Source: Protonemura montana (Eukaryota > Arthropoda > Insecta > Plecoptera > Nemouridae). Taken from it: DNA of 64,000 bases. The notes beneath the pieces are model-generated. The model did not search any database. It was not told the origin of the DNA and saw nothing but the letters and a program-made list of their open reading frames with translations. The translations under genes were made by a program, and so were the position numbers. Positions 10,913-21,928 of the stretch are shown here, in pieces. The stretch is from positions 3,821,701-3,885,700 of the forward strand of contig OX387603.1 in the NCBI GenBank assembly GCA_947568835.1, read 5' to 3'. The first letter of the stretch is position 1. Each line of letters opens with the position of its first letter.

Positions 10913-13900
10913 TCACCGATAGCTCTCAACGAGTCGTTTCTCTGCAGCACTGTTAGCCACCACAATGATGAAGCTCGGAGTGCCGTTCAGCACGATCAGG
11001 CTGCAATGAGACAGGACCAGAGTTACTACTGACACACTCTCTAGCCAGTCAGACAGTCAGGGTCTACACGGGGCAAGAGATGCTACGATCCTACTTACTC
11101 GTTGTTGGGCAAAACGCAGCCGAGGGAATCTCCGAGTTGGACGGGGAACAGCTTGCACTTGTCTTTGCACTCGAAGTATACGTGAAGCCTGTCGGGTTGG
11201 TACTCCTTGCCGATGTCCCAGTCAGGACAAGTCTCAAACATCACGGCCAGCTGCTCGGAAAACCTGGACATCCAGAAGAACTGGCTCGCTGACAAGGGCA
11301 TTTGTTTCACGGAAAATTTCAATTGTGCGCATGCAACAACTATCCCTGCAAGACTCACAACACCCAGTGAAATCAACATGACCTTTCAAAGAGGATTTTT
11401 ATGTTTCAAAATAATTAATACTTGCAAGAGATAAATGTTTCTTACATCTCTATGAACTTGGTCTCTGGAAGGTGCTAGCAAATATGTTAGTCTCCATTTA
11501 ATAAACCGTACAAACTCGAAACCTATCTGTGGAGGCGCATGTTTGCCTCCAGTTTGTGGGCACAATATTGAGGTAAGGACTATCACAATGCAGCACTCAC
11601 GTGGAGTCCTCGTGGAACTCCTGCACGAGGTCTGAGGAAGCAACCTCGGGATAGAGGAACAACACGGGCCAGACGAGTCGGTTCTCGGCCAGATACACAT
11701 GTGTCTGGACTGCACCTGGGTAGACGTCGTCCACCACACCCACTGTAAAAACACATAGGGCTTAGACGTTTGACACACTGTGTTGGCTGCTACTGTCCAA
11801 CAGCACCAAGGACCGGCCACCGCTTAGCCTTGTCACTTTTACACACTGTGCTGGCTGCTCCTGTTCAACAGCACCAAGGACCGGCCACCGCTTAGCCTTG
11901 TCACTTTTACACACTGTGCTGGCTGCTCCTGTTCAACAGCACCAAGGACCGGCCACCACTTAGCCTTGTCCCTTTGACACACTGTGTTGGCTGCTCCTAT
12001 CCAACAGCACCAAGGACCGGCCACCGCTTAGCCTTGTCACTTTGACACACTGTGTTGGCTGCTCCAGTCCAACAGCACCAAGGACCGGCTATACAGCTTA
12101 GCCTTGTCACTTTGACACACTGTGTTGGCTGCTCCTGTCCAACAGCACCAAGGACCGGCCACCGCTTAGCCTTGTCACTTTGCCACACTGTGTTGGCTGC
12201 TCCTGTCCAACTGCACCAAGGACCGGCCACTGCTTAGCCTTGTCTCTTTGACATACTGTGATGGCTGCTCCAGTCCAACAGCACCAAGGACCAGCCACCG
12301 CTTAGCCTTGTCTCTTTGACACACTGTGTTGGCTGCTCCTGTCCAACAGCACCAAGGACCAGTCACCGCTTAGCCTTGTCCCTTTGACACACTGTGTTGG
12401 TGATGTCCCCGTGGCACTGGTCTATCGGCTGTCGGTTAATGACAGGCAGGCGATAAAGCTGGCTAATGTACTTTTTACCCAGCAGCAAAGACCTACCCAA
12501 TTTTATTCCTCTTTCTTGTATGGCTTGCTTTATATTTTGCTCTTCTTTTGCTTTTCTGGACTCGCCTGCTGTTTTTCTTCTTTCGTCCCTCTCTTGCAGT
12601 TTCTGTCAATGAACAGTTACATTTTTTTTTAGTTTTGACTATTAAGTCCTTGATAATGTAGACTTTAAATGGAAATTTGATTAAATTTTCGTGGGAAATT
12701 CCAGATACAAGATTGTACTAGACCTGATTAACCAGGCCAGTGATAGAGAAATTTATTTTTACCCTTGCGGCAAGGGCCTTTGCTCGAAGTTCCGATGCTT
12801 TACTGTCGTTGGGGTTTTCTTTCAATAGTAATTCGCAATTGTTGATGCAAACGTCAAGGCGGCTCAACTTGAACGAGCTCTGCGCAAGCCGCAGCCTGGC
12901 TTTGGCGTAATCAGGCTTCAATTTCAGAGCTGCGTTGCAATCTGCGACACACGACCTGGACAAAAATATATATCAATTATCAATGCAACTCGGAACTTGA
13001 CAAGAAACGGCTTGGAAGTCGAGCACTGAGCTAACATTTACAAGAACGAGGCTTTTCAGTGTGGCTGGATAAATGTGCGATTAAACGGAGATACCAAACC
13101 GGGACATCCCAATTGCCAGTCGGGTACTTTACCAACTGAGCTCTCCAGGCACACAAGTACCAGCTTTGCAGGGGATCCCCGCTGAGTAGCTTTCTTGCAG
13201 TTGTAATAAACGTGGTTAAAAGCTTTAGAGCATATAAAAAAAAAAAAAAAATATTTTCTATTTAGAATGGAATGGAAATAATGCTTGTTTTTAAATGATG
13301 CTTGGGTATGGAAAATGTTTAAATGTGAATTTTGCTCACCTGAGGTTTCCCAATTCAAGGTGAGCAGCGGCTCGGTTATTCAGAAGTTGCGACTCCAGTT
13401 CTGGGTCACCGCATTTTTTCAAGAGTCCTTCAGTGTAGCCGAGGATTGCAAAACGGTATTTCTTGCATTTAAAGTTAAAATTTCCGTCATCTTTGTACGC
13501 TTGCGCCAGCTCTGAGGAAAGTTCTTTTCATTTGATCACAGAACTAGAATTGTTCAGTAGCTGACACATAGTGAAAGTGTGGGAAAAAAAATAGTAAGGA
13601 ATTCAACTATTTTATGACAGTCGCTTTACTTAGGGCCAGTATTAAAATGCACCGTTAAAAAGAGTATTGCCAGTCAAAGTCACATCTCCATGATCTCCAC
13701 CAATCAGATGCTTCTATTTGCATCTGAACCCCAGGTTACTAATTTAACTGATCATTGCAAAACTGGACCTTGGTGTAGCTTAACTCAGCAATGGTTACCT
13801 CAGTCATTCATATTTAAAAGACTGCACCTACAGAGAAAGACATGGGTTTCTTCTACACACCTGTAGGAGTGTTGTCCGTCTCGTCATATTTTAAATCTGT

Positions 13901-14219
13901 TAATCCTTGTATCAGTGGAGAAACTTCTTCACCTTCTCCAGGGCTCTTTGTCATAAAAAATGGATGTTTTTCCATTTCCTAGGGGAGGTTCATATCATTA
14001 GGTATTTGGTTGTTTCTGAAAATATTGATAATTTATTCTGGATAAAAACTAGCCACTTACTTCCTGCCACCGGTCTTCTGGCCAGCCTTCAGTGTACCGT
14101 CGTCTCTCTAGCCCGCCCATATACGTTTCTAGGTCGGCATCTAACTTAGCAGCCAAGGCAGCCCTCTCTTGGTCCGTCATCGGTGGCTTCTTCGGAAGAG
14201 TTGCGGATTCGTCAGCCAT
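10913..14219 (-). CDS. TTC4: TTC4 (tetratricopeptide repeat protein 4, HSP90 co-chaperone)
   Basis: TTC4 (yeast Cns1, fly Dpit47) is an HSP90/HSP70 co-chaperone of cytosol and nucleus. Exons in reading order: 14219-14061, 13978-13861, 13511-13340, 12955-12763, 12602-12497, 11742-11601, 11263-11099 and 11000-10913 (TGA). With these borders the phases close to 380 residues, against 387 recalled for human. The N-terminal [13 protein letters not shown] motif matches the family. The TPR domain follows ([44 protein letters not shown]). The basic linker has [17 protein letters not shown]. The C-terminal wheel domain has [39 protein letters not shown] and TPSFIIVV. The fifth exon could instead end at 12479 (donor GTAAAA), adding six residues in the same phase. 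A 68-bp minisatellite fills intron 5. Confidence 0.96.
11770..12410. repeat. 68-bp minisatellite in TTC4 intron 5, about nine units
   Basis: The unit has TTTGACACACTGTGTTGGCT, GTCCAACAGCACCAAGGACC and GGCCACCGCTTAGCCTTGTC. Unit starts are spaced 68 bp (11773, 11841 and so on). Because 68 is not divisible by 3, the frames seen across it shift at every unit, so the MAGPWCCW-like peptides are artefacts. The array sits between the donor near 12497 and the acceptor at 11743, almost filling the intron. Confidence 0.9.
13083..13158 (-). mobile_element. tRNA-like SINE head in TTC4 intron 3
   Basis: The minus strand reads GAGAGCTCAGTTGGTAAAG (A-box-like) followed by an arm and CCCGGTTTGGTATCTCC in the B-box position. 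It resembles a tRNA but the B box is degraded, so it is a pseudogene or SINE head, not a functional tRNA. A poly-A tract lies nearby at about 13235-13252. Confidence 0.5.
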
Positions 14220-14903
14220 GCTGAATCTAAAAAATGCCTTTATGGCAGGGACAAATTAAGTTTAATTTATATTGGGAAAATTTTTAACATTTTAAAGCTG
14301 TAGCATAGGCTGTAGACTGGCAGCCAGGCTAAATTGCTTATTCAATAGCAAATCCTAACCTAACTTATTTTGATAATTAATTGACATTTCATTGGAACAC
14401 GGGATGTCAGTTATGTTTTACATACCGTGAAGAAGCAGAAACGTATGAATGCCGAGCCGTTAAAGCAATCCAACTATCTATGACATACGCTTACGTCCAC
14501 TTGGGCCACTCGCTCAAGAATCAGCAGGCACACAACACGTTAATCACAAAAACAGTAGGTTCGCCATGGACCAAAAGAGCACCACGGCAAAAACTGCAAC
14601 AAGTACGTAGCCTATATAAAATTGTATATTCATAAAAAAATCTTTGTGCTGAGAAAGAGCTTACAAAACTCATAAGCCTTCGCCTCCAGTAACACGCAAT
14701 TGCTCTAAATTAAATTAAGAATTCCCCCCATTTTATTCCTCCCTTTCTAACACTTGAACGAACAACGGAACCCCCTAATTATTTCAGAGATATGGACAAG
14801 ACCAGCTATCTAACTGCCATAGCACAGATTTTTTGCCCAGGGTTGAAAAAAATCTAATAATTACAAAAAAATTGGCTCTGATTTATTTGCGTGAAACCTC
14901 CCA

Positions 14904-15009
14904 GAGTTTTTCACAATGATAGAGAACGTGACAAGCTATAGAATTGTGATAGTCCTCATTTTTGGCCCAGCCCTGGACAAAAAAAGGCTAACATTTACAA
15001 AAATTTGGT
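14904..15009 (+). repeat. Left arm of a 105-bp inverted repeat flanking the 15-20.5 kb block
   Basis: The stretch from GAGTTTTTCACAATGATAGA to ACATTTACAAAAATTTGGT, including TTTTTGGCCCAGCCCTGGAC, is repeated in reverse complement at 20516-20622 with few mismatches. The two arms enclose about 5.5 kb rich in tRNA-like modules. I see no transposase between them. Confidence 0.75.
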
Positions 15010-16131
15010 AAAATTCTATAAAAACAAGCACCAGCCTGACAGGTGAGTGAAGTAGTTTCCTTGATCTTTTATCCTCGTCTGCAGTTTCAGTTTCAGACCT
15101 TTTCAACCAGCCACCGAGTAGACTTCGAGTAGCTCATACAATAACTTGTACTTGAATAGCAAATGTGAACCAAATGTGTGGTAAAAATCTTTAACAGAAT
15201 AGGCCCATACAACTACAATGTAATTGTCACTTGTCAGTAGCCAATAAACAAATAAACAAAATAAACGGTTAAACCTCAGTGTATAATGATCGATCCTAGA
15301 AAGTAACTTCAAGTTTTATCCAAAAATCATTATTGTCAGTCGTATTAAACACATAGTGATTGATGCCATTCTTATAACCTTCTTCTAACAAACAGAAAGC
15401 TGTGTGAACGGGCATCGAACCAGAGACCTGCTGCGTCCTGAAGCTGGGCACAAGAACGATATTTGCAAGCCACCAAACTGGCGGGGTAAAGTGTGAAGGT
15501 AATAAAAATATTAAAATTAGCATGAATTACTTTGAGGTCAATTACTTTAATTATTTTCCATATTTTATTGAATCTTTGGTTGTTAGTAAATAAAACTGGC
15601 TGTAAATAAATTATTTTTTACGGTAATATTTATTAATGAACCCTGATCGTGATCAAGCTGAAATAGTAAAATTATTTGTGTAAGAAATGTATTTACTTTT
15701 TATTTTATTCATTAATGCATTTTTAACCCATTTTTTTCAATTCCAATGCTAAAAAAAACTAATTGTCCCAACGTTTACCAACAGTAATTGTTAGCGTAAT
15801 TATATCAGTAAAAGTAATTGATTATATTTTTGTATTTCTTTTCGTTAACAGAAAAATGTCGGGACTTCTTTCACCCTTGATAAAGTAACAGGCATAAAAG
15901 TTGCAAAACTTTGGAAAAATTTGTTGTTCTTCACTTAGCATTCAAAAAACTTAATTGAAAGTAGTTTTTCAAATGCTACTTTGTTGCTGCTTTAATCAAA
16001 TGTATTACCATGACTATGAATAAAAACAAAATTCTGCTTACACAGTTCTTTGTTTCCAAAAAACGCTTCCCCCTTTATCCTGTGCGCAAAAAAGGAAAAA
16101 AAAGTGTCCCTAGCCGCTTCCAAAACAGATT

Positions 16132-16690
16132 TCGGCCGGATTTGAACCCAGAAATTGGGTTAACTGTCCCACCCTCTCAGCTAGCTCGTTACCAATGAGC
16201 CACGCTGCCCTGAGGGTAACTGGTTGGTGGAAGTCGACAGGCACTTGATTTTAGATCTTCTCTCCCCATCCCTTCACTTGACTATGTTCCAGGTGGAGGG
16301 CTTCGACAGACAAAAGTTGGAGGTGCCGGGACACGAACTGTGGACCCCACGCATTGAAACTCACGACCATCCCACTACGCTACGAGTATGTATATACATT
16401 GACAGTTTTTTTATCAATATGCAAGTCAATAGAACAAGATGTAAATAAATCACTTCTAGCAGTAATATTTATATGTGAATCCTGATGGGTAGGTCACCCA
16501 TCGTACACGTGTGCACTGCACGTGCACTGACGTCGTGTCTACAGCCCAGAATATATATATTCAAAAATATTGAAAAAATCAATGGACGTTTTTTACGTTT
16601 TTTACGTTTCTTACTTTTTTTCTTGATTTTTTAAGATTCGTCCATACTGTGGTCTATGGGGTAGTTTGCACCCCAGCACACAATGGGCTA
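16132..16690. repeat. Direct-repeat block with two tRNA-like modules, copy 1
   Basis: The order is: tRNA-like module; GGCACTTGATTTTAGA; ACTATGTTCCAGGTGGA; second tRNA-like module; TGTGAATCCTGATGGGTAGG; AAATCAATGGAC; and a GTCCATACTGTGGTCTA stretch. The same order recurs at 18729-20300 with insertions. The block repeats in direct orientation about 2.6 kb apart. Confidence 0.7.
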
Positions 16691-17600
16691 TTATGGGCAT
16701 GACTCCGTTAGTTTATAGTTTCAAGGTTGGCAGCTCAGCAAGGTGGATACACGGGTTACCGACCGATGGCCGTGATTTATCGACATTTTAATTGATCAAG
16801 TACATTTGATATCCAACAGACGGCGTTTACGATCACAATTTGCTTTAACTCGACTGCTGGTTCGGTGATACTTGTTTGGTATAGCTGACCAGGGGACCTG
16901 GCTTCGAGTAACGAGGTTCGGCTGGCGTTCCTCCAGTCGGGCTTCATGGCTTGCATTTTCGCGTTTGTTCGTGGCAACTGGTGAGAGCCCAGATTTTTGG
17001 AGTGGCCGAGTGCCTCAGCACTGCTTGGTGTTGGGGTCAGGTCCGGCATTTACACATTGTGTAGAAGCGAAACCTTCCTTCTCTATTTGCACGTAGTTGA
17101 TGTTGCGGTGGTGGTGGTAATGGTGGTGGTGGTGCTTGTTATTTGTTGTGTATATGTCGCATGATTGTTAAATGTACTTAAATTGACATGTAAGCCTTTA
17201 TGTTTTAATTTATTTCCTTGTATAGTATTTATAACTGTGCTTAATTTTTTTAGTAACTGTACATATCTTTCACATTGCCATAACGAATGTGCAACGAATG
17301 ACGGTTTTACGAAACCTGTAAACACGCGGCGTCGTCGCCAGCACCACCTGGTAGCCAGGCCAGTAACTTCAAAATGATATGAATGATTTTTTTCTTGCTC
17401 TGTGGGATGATTGGTGTGATTAAAAAAATAACGTAGGGAACGAGGATCGATCGCAGATCCTTTCATACTTGAAGCACCCACGTTAACCGCTCGACCACGA
17501 AGAACGCAGATACTTGTCTACATATACGTGGATGTTTGTCATGATATGCTAAGAACTATCAAACATCGAAAGAATATCAAAAAAATATACAAGTCCAGAG

Positions 17601-18503
17601 CGTAGTTCCAATTTTTGCCACCAGGTGGCGCTCGCATCAGTTTTTCCCTTAACACTAAGTCCCGTTCCTCTATACTTGTTGTTATTCGTAGGAGCCGCAC
17701 ACGGGGTATAGGTGGGGTTTGGGGTCGTGGGAACGGCCCGCAAAATTGGTGGACGCGACTGGCGCGAAGCGCCAGGAGCGCCCGCCAATTTTGCTAGTGT
17801 CTAAATCATACGCCCAAAAAAGTGCAAAAAAAACCTCGCTTAAAGGTCTTGAAGTCTCGAATGGAAACGAAAAACGTTATTTCGAAATGCTACATTCGAT
17901 TCGTTCATAGGAGTCTCAAACTCCAACAGAAGTTGCTAAATAGACCTGCATGGGATTTGATCTCGGGACCCCTGGCACATGGGTGGTATTCGCTAACCAC
18001 ACGACCATCCGAGGATGTTTTCTTCTCATGGTTGTTTTATATATATAAGAGACACCTGGGACAGTTGCAACCGGCGATGTCTTATATATACCAAATAACC
18101 ATGTGACGTGAACATCCTCGGTTGGTCGTGTGGGTAGCGAACGCAACTCACGTGCCAGGGGTCCCGAGATCGAATCCCGTGCAGATTCTTTTAAAAATTG
18201 CTGTCCGAGTTGGAGTTTCGAATTATCGTTCTTCAATGTCAATCGTTCATGCAAGACTTGTTCGCAAAGTCGATTTTTGCACATTTTTTGGGCGTATGTT
18301 TAAGACACTAGCAAAATTGGCGGGCGCTCCTGGCGCTTCGCGCCAGTCGCGTCCGCCAATTTTGCGGGCCGTTCCCACGACCCCAAACCCCACCTATACC
18401 CCGTGTGCGGCTCCTACGACTAGCAACAAGTATAGAGGAACGGGACTTAGTGTTAAGGCCAAAACCGACGCTAGCGCCACCTGTTGGTAGAAATTGGAAC
18501 TAT
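17601..18503. mobile_element. 0.9 kb foldback element (near-complete palindrome)
   Basis: The left arm (AGTTCCAATTTTTGCCACCA, then CAGGTGGCGCT, CCGTTCCTCTATACTTGTTG, GGGGTATAGGTGGGGTTTGG, GGCGCGAAGCGCCAGGAGCG) recurs in reverse complement in the right arm ending near 18503. Homology continues inward to a centre near 18050. The two arms each carry one tRNA-like module facing outward. The arms are about 420 bp each. The structure fits a non-autonomous foldback DNA transposon. No coding sequence is recognised inside. Confidence 0.8.
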
Positions 18504-18728
18504 CCCCTGAACACTACATCGCCTCTGCCATGCACTATCAAAGATTGTGCAGCCCGTTGCAAGGTACGTCGTGTAGAACAAAAAGCGGAGCGGCCAGGAT
18601 TCGAATCTGGTCTCATCCGGTAAACTCATGTGAGGAGCGACTCTTGCAATCGGCCATCGAGACGAGATAATTGTGGATGGAACAAAGAGATACATGAAAA
18701 GCAGAAGCCGATTCCAAAACTGACATAT

Positions 18729-20300
18729 TGGCCGGATTCGATCCCAGGAATTGGATATCTCTCCCAGCTCTGAAGCTAGCACGTTACCACTGAGCTACGC
18801 TGCCCTTACATTATGAGAATGGTGAAAGTCGTATATTGGCACTTGATTTTGGACTTAGTAAAAAAATCTTCAAAATGATACTTCGGATCATCTCTCCCAT
18901 CTCTTCACTTAAACTATGTTCCAGATGGAAGGCCCCGAAAGACAAAATTGGGAGGCGCCGGAAAGCGACCTGCGGACCCAGCTCTAGGTATCTCCCGACC
19001 ATCTCATTGTGCTACGATGACATCTCCAATCAACATGATTTGTTATCAAACATATGATGCGATCAGAACAAATTCCTGTTGCTACTTTCTGAAGAACAAA
19101 ATGCAGGGTGTACAGGATTCGAACCAATTCTCGTTTGCCGGTGCTCGCAGAGTAGCGACTTTTCCAATCAGCCACCGTTACTGGATAACAAGTTGTGGGA
19201 AATAAGCGATACATGAATTGCAGGAGACGACTTCAGTGCAATGAAAATAATACTCCAAGAGTTTCGATGGATGAACGCGTGTTGCAACACTTGCATCATA
19301 CAATATCACCACTTTATGAAGAACAATAAGCAGAGCGGCCGGGATTCGAACCTAGACCGGAATGACATGACACTCGCACAGGTCCCCTTACCATTCACCC
19401 ACCGAGAACTATGAATAGTGGAAGGTAGTGATAGGAACTCGAATAGCAACTGGCGGAGATTTCAGTACACCATCGAGAAGAAATGAAAGTTTTCCCTGTA
19501 ACGTATGCTACATGTCCTGCAATTAAACACACACAAGAATTGACGTTATAGATCTTACCTGCTTCCTACCAGCGACCCTCTGTATCCTGGCGCTGGGTAC
19601 GAGAGCGATCTTCACTTGCCGCCAAACTGACGCAATGGAGACCGGCGAGAGTTGCATGACAATACTCTAACAATCTTGGTAGGTGATTGTTTCTGAGATT
19701 TAATTCGTGTACCAGACGGGATACGAACCCGACCCCGTACTGCTTACATGTCCAAGTCGAGAAGTAACTTCCTATGCAGCCAACGAGGCGGATAGTTTGT
19801 TGTGACAAACAACTGGTATAAGAATAACTTAATACTAATACTAATAAGATAATAAACTGCTTAATAAAATTGACTTCTTTATTTTATTGTGTCTTTTGCA
19901 GGAAGTAAATAAAACAATATGTAAATAATCACTTCTAACAGTAATATTTGTTTGTGAATCCTGATGGGTAGGCCACCCATCGTACAGGTGTGAGCTTCCG
20001 TCATGTCTACAGTCCAGGCGTTAAAAGTCGAGGGATTCTTAGAGGAAAAACAAGAAAAAAGTGGTAAGTTTCCATCGCAGGTTCAAAAAGTGGTGTGCAT
20101 TCAACTTCCCTTGAGATTCTTCCCTGTTGACACCCCTTGCGGGTCAAAATACGTCACTTAAATTTCCACTAAAAAAAAAAAAAATAGAAAAAATCAATGG
20201 ACTAACCCCTCACGTTTATTCTTGATTTTTGAAGATTCGCCCATACTATGGTCTAAGGAGAAGTTTGCACCCCCGAACACGATGTGTTTTTTGGATTTTG
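18729..20300. repeat. Direct-repeat block with tRNA-like modules, copy 2
   Basis: This is the second, longer copy of the block at 16132-16690. It shares GGCACTTGATTTTGGA, AACTATGTTCCAGATGGA, GTGAATCCTGATGGGTAGGC and a GCCCATACTATGGTCTA stretch. Extra tRNA-like modules at 19106, 19335, 19562 and 19707 sit between the shared parts. Part of the module at 19562 is also homologous to that at 15395. Confidence 0.65.
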
Positions 20301-20515
20301 CTTAAACATCATACTTTCGCCGCTAATTTGATTTTTTTACATTAAAACTCCCTTAATTTCAATCTTAGACAAAAACAGAGGCCTGCATTCAACTCCCCTT
20401 GAAATTCTACCCCTGTAATTCTACCCCTGTCACGTACAGTATCTTCTATGAAAAATTCAAGGAGGTACTCTCCCCCCCCCCCCCCCCCCCTTCATTTTCG
20501 CGGAAAGAAATAGAA

Positions 20516-20622
20516 ACCAAATTTTTGTAAATGTTAGCCTTTTTTGTCCAGGGCTGGGCCAAAAATTAGGACTATTACAATTCGATAGCTTGTCACGTTC
20601 TCTATCATCTGTGAAAAATTCA
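20516..20622 (-). repeat. Right arm of the 105-bp inverted repeat
   Basis: Reverse complement of 14904-15009, with TTTTTTGTCCAGGGCTGGGC and AGCTTGTCACGTTCTCTATC. A run of about 19 cytosines lies just before it, at about 20472-20490. Confidence 0.75.
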
Positions 20623-21724
20623 ATGATGAGGCTAACTTCCCACAAACGCTTTGGTGCTGAGCTATATCCGGCAACAGACAAACCTAAATTACAAAGTGCC
20701 TATAACTCCTATAGGACTGCGTGACTGTACTTCCCTCGATCAGTTAATTCATAATCTCAACCTGGACTGGCTTCTGATAAACTTCATCTTGCAGCCCGAG
20801 ATCTGTTTAGCATAGAATAATTGCTTCAAATTCCCGTGTTACAGCACTGAAACATGTTTAATACGCTTTATGAAATTGAAATGAAAAATGCTTTGACATC
20901 AATTAACAAATGCATCCGGACAGTGGCTAGCTACAAATATGTATCAAACGCTGAGTAATCATTATTTTAAGTAGACATCTCTGTGTCATTTCGGGTCAGT
21001 AGGTACGGAGTAAATGTTATAACACGCTACAACAAAACGTTCACGATCATACATGGATTCGTTAACCTATTAGTTTATCTCTTTTGCAAGTCACAGCTCA
21101 GCACGAAGTGACCGAAGAAAAAATTCCCAGAAAATCATTCTTGGGTAGTTTTGTTTTCGGTCACTTGGCGTGTCCCCCAAAAGAATAATTGGATAATTTA
21201 TAATATTTTATTTATTTATTTACAGTTGTAATAATTACAGTGCTTACAAAAGTAATTGATTTGTAGATGTTTCAGGATAAAACCTGTGCTTGCTGTGCTG
21301 TTACTCTTTCGCACTATTTATTGCTGCTTATTATTGTTATTTTTTTTTTTTAATTTACAAATGCACAATGTTGTAAATTACAAATGCACAATGGACAGAC
21401 ATAACTTAACGTTGGTAATACAGGTCGAAGCTTCAAACTTGAATGTATACATTCAGGATTTGGCGTCTCAATTAATGCTGGGCTAAAGTTTTTCACCGAA
21501 AAATATAGTATATTGTATATTGTAAAGTATATTGTATATTGTACGAAAGTATATTGTAAAATAGTCAGCCTGCATAAGACGGTCCTTTCTTATAAATTAG
21601 GATATTTGGTTTTTGTAACTACAGTTGTTTCTTTTGTCTTGTTTCATAGTATTAATTTGTCCTGGCTGAGGATACGCTATTTTCGTTTCGAATATATAAA
21701 ATCACATTAAAAATATATAAACAA

Positions 21725-21926
21725 GTATTTAAAACAAGAGTCTGCAGGAGTCTTTTATCCATGTCACAGCACTTAGGTCCGCACTAGCCTTTGCCATGAA
21801 TCTAAGTGCACGCTCTTGCAATGTAAACAATCTTTCACATTTTGATGCACATCCCCATAGGATTACCCCGTAGGATAGTCTTGATTCTATGTTAGAATTA
21901 TGAGGTTGTTGTACCTGAAATAATCG
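21725..21926 (-). mobile_element. Non-LTR retrotransposon (LINE) 3' fragment abutting B4GAT1
   Basis: The minus-strand frame contains SRLSYGVILWGCAS and FTLQERALRFMAKA. These match the C-terminal reverse-transcriptase region of Jockey/CR1-type LINEs (pattern SxLxYGIxLWG, then QKRAxR). It begins within a few bases of the B4GAT1 stop codon, so it would form the proximal 3' UTR of that gene. A (TTTA)n-like tract at about 21210-21225 could be its tail. Confidence 0.7.
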
Positions 21927-21928
21927 GG

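Larger units (their letters stand above)
15395..19795 (-). other. Array of tRNA-like modules with A and B boxes
   Basis: At least twelve separate tRNA-like sequences occur, nearly all on the minus strand: about 15395-15485, 16132-16213, 16321-16388, 17432-17508, 17945-18012, 18590-18662, 18729-18808, 18949-19022, 19106-19188, 19335-19412, 19562-19640 and 19707-19795, plus a plus-strand one at 18112-18186. Examples are AGCTCAGTGGTAACGTGC with GGGATCGAATCC (18729), GTGGGTGAATGGTAAGG with AGGTTCGAATCCCG (19335) and TGGCTGATTGGAAAAGTC with TGGTTCGAATCC (19106). Bodies differ between modules, some recur as homologous pairs, and proper acceptor stems and anticodon loops are not evident. I therefore call them tRNA-like SINE heads or tRNA pseudogenes, not tRNA genes. 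No protein gene is seen in the block. Confidence 0.7.

Noticed and set aside
11839-12366. Repeated MAGPWCCW-type frames on the minus strand
   Set aside because: The 68-bp period shifts frame each unit and the block lies inside TTC4 intron 5.
18728-19795. Functional tRNA genes
   Set aside because: A and B boxes are present but acceptor stems and anticodon arms do not fold convincingly, and several modules recur inside larger repeats.
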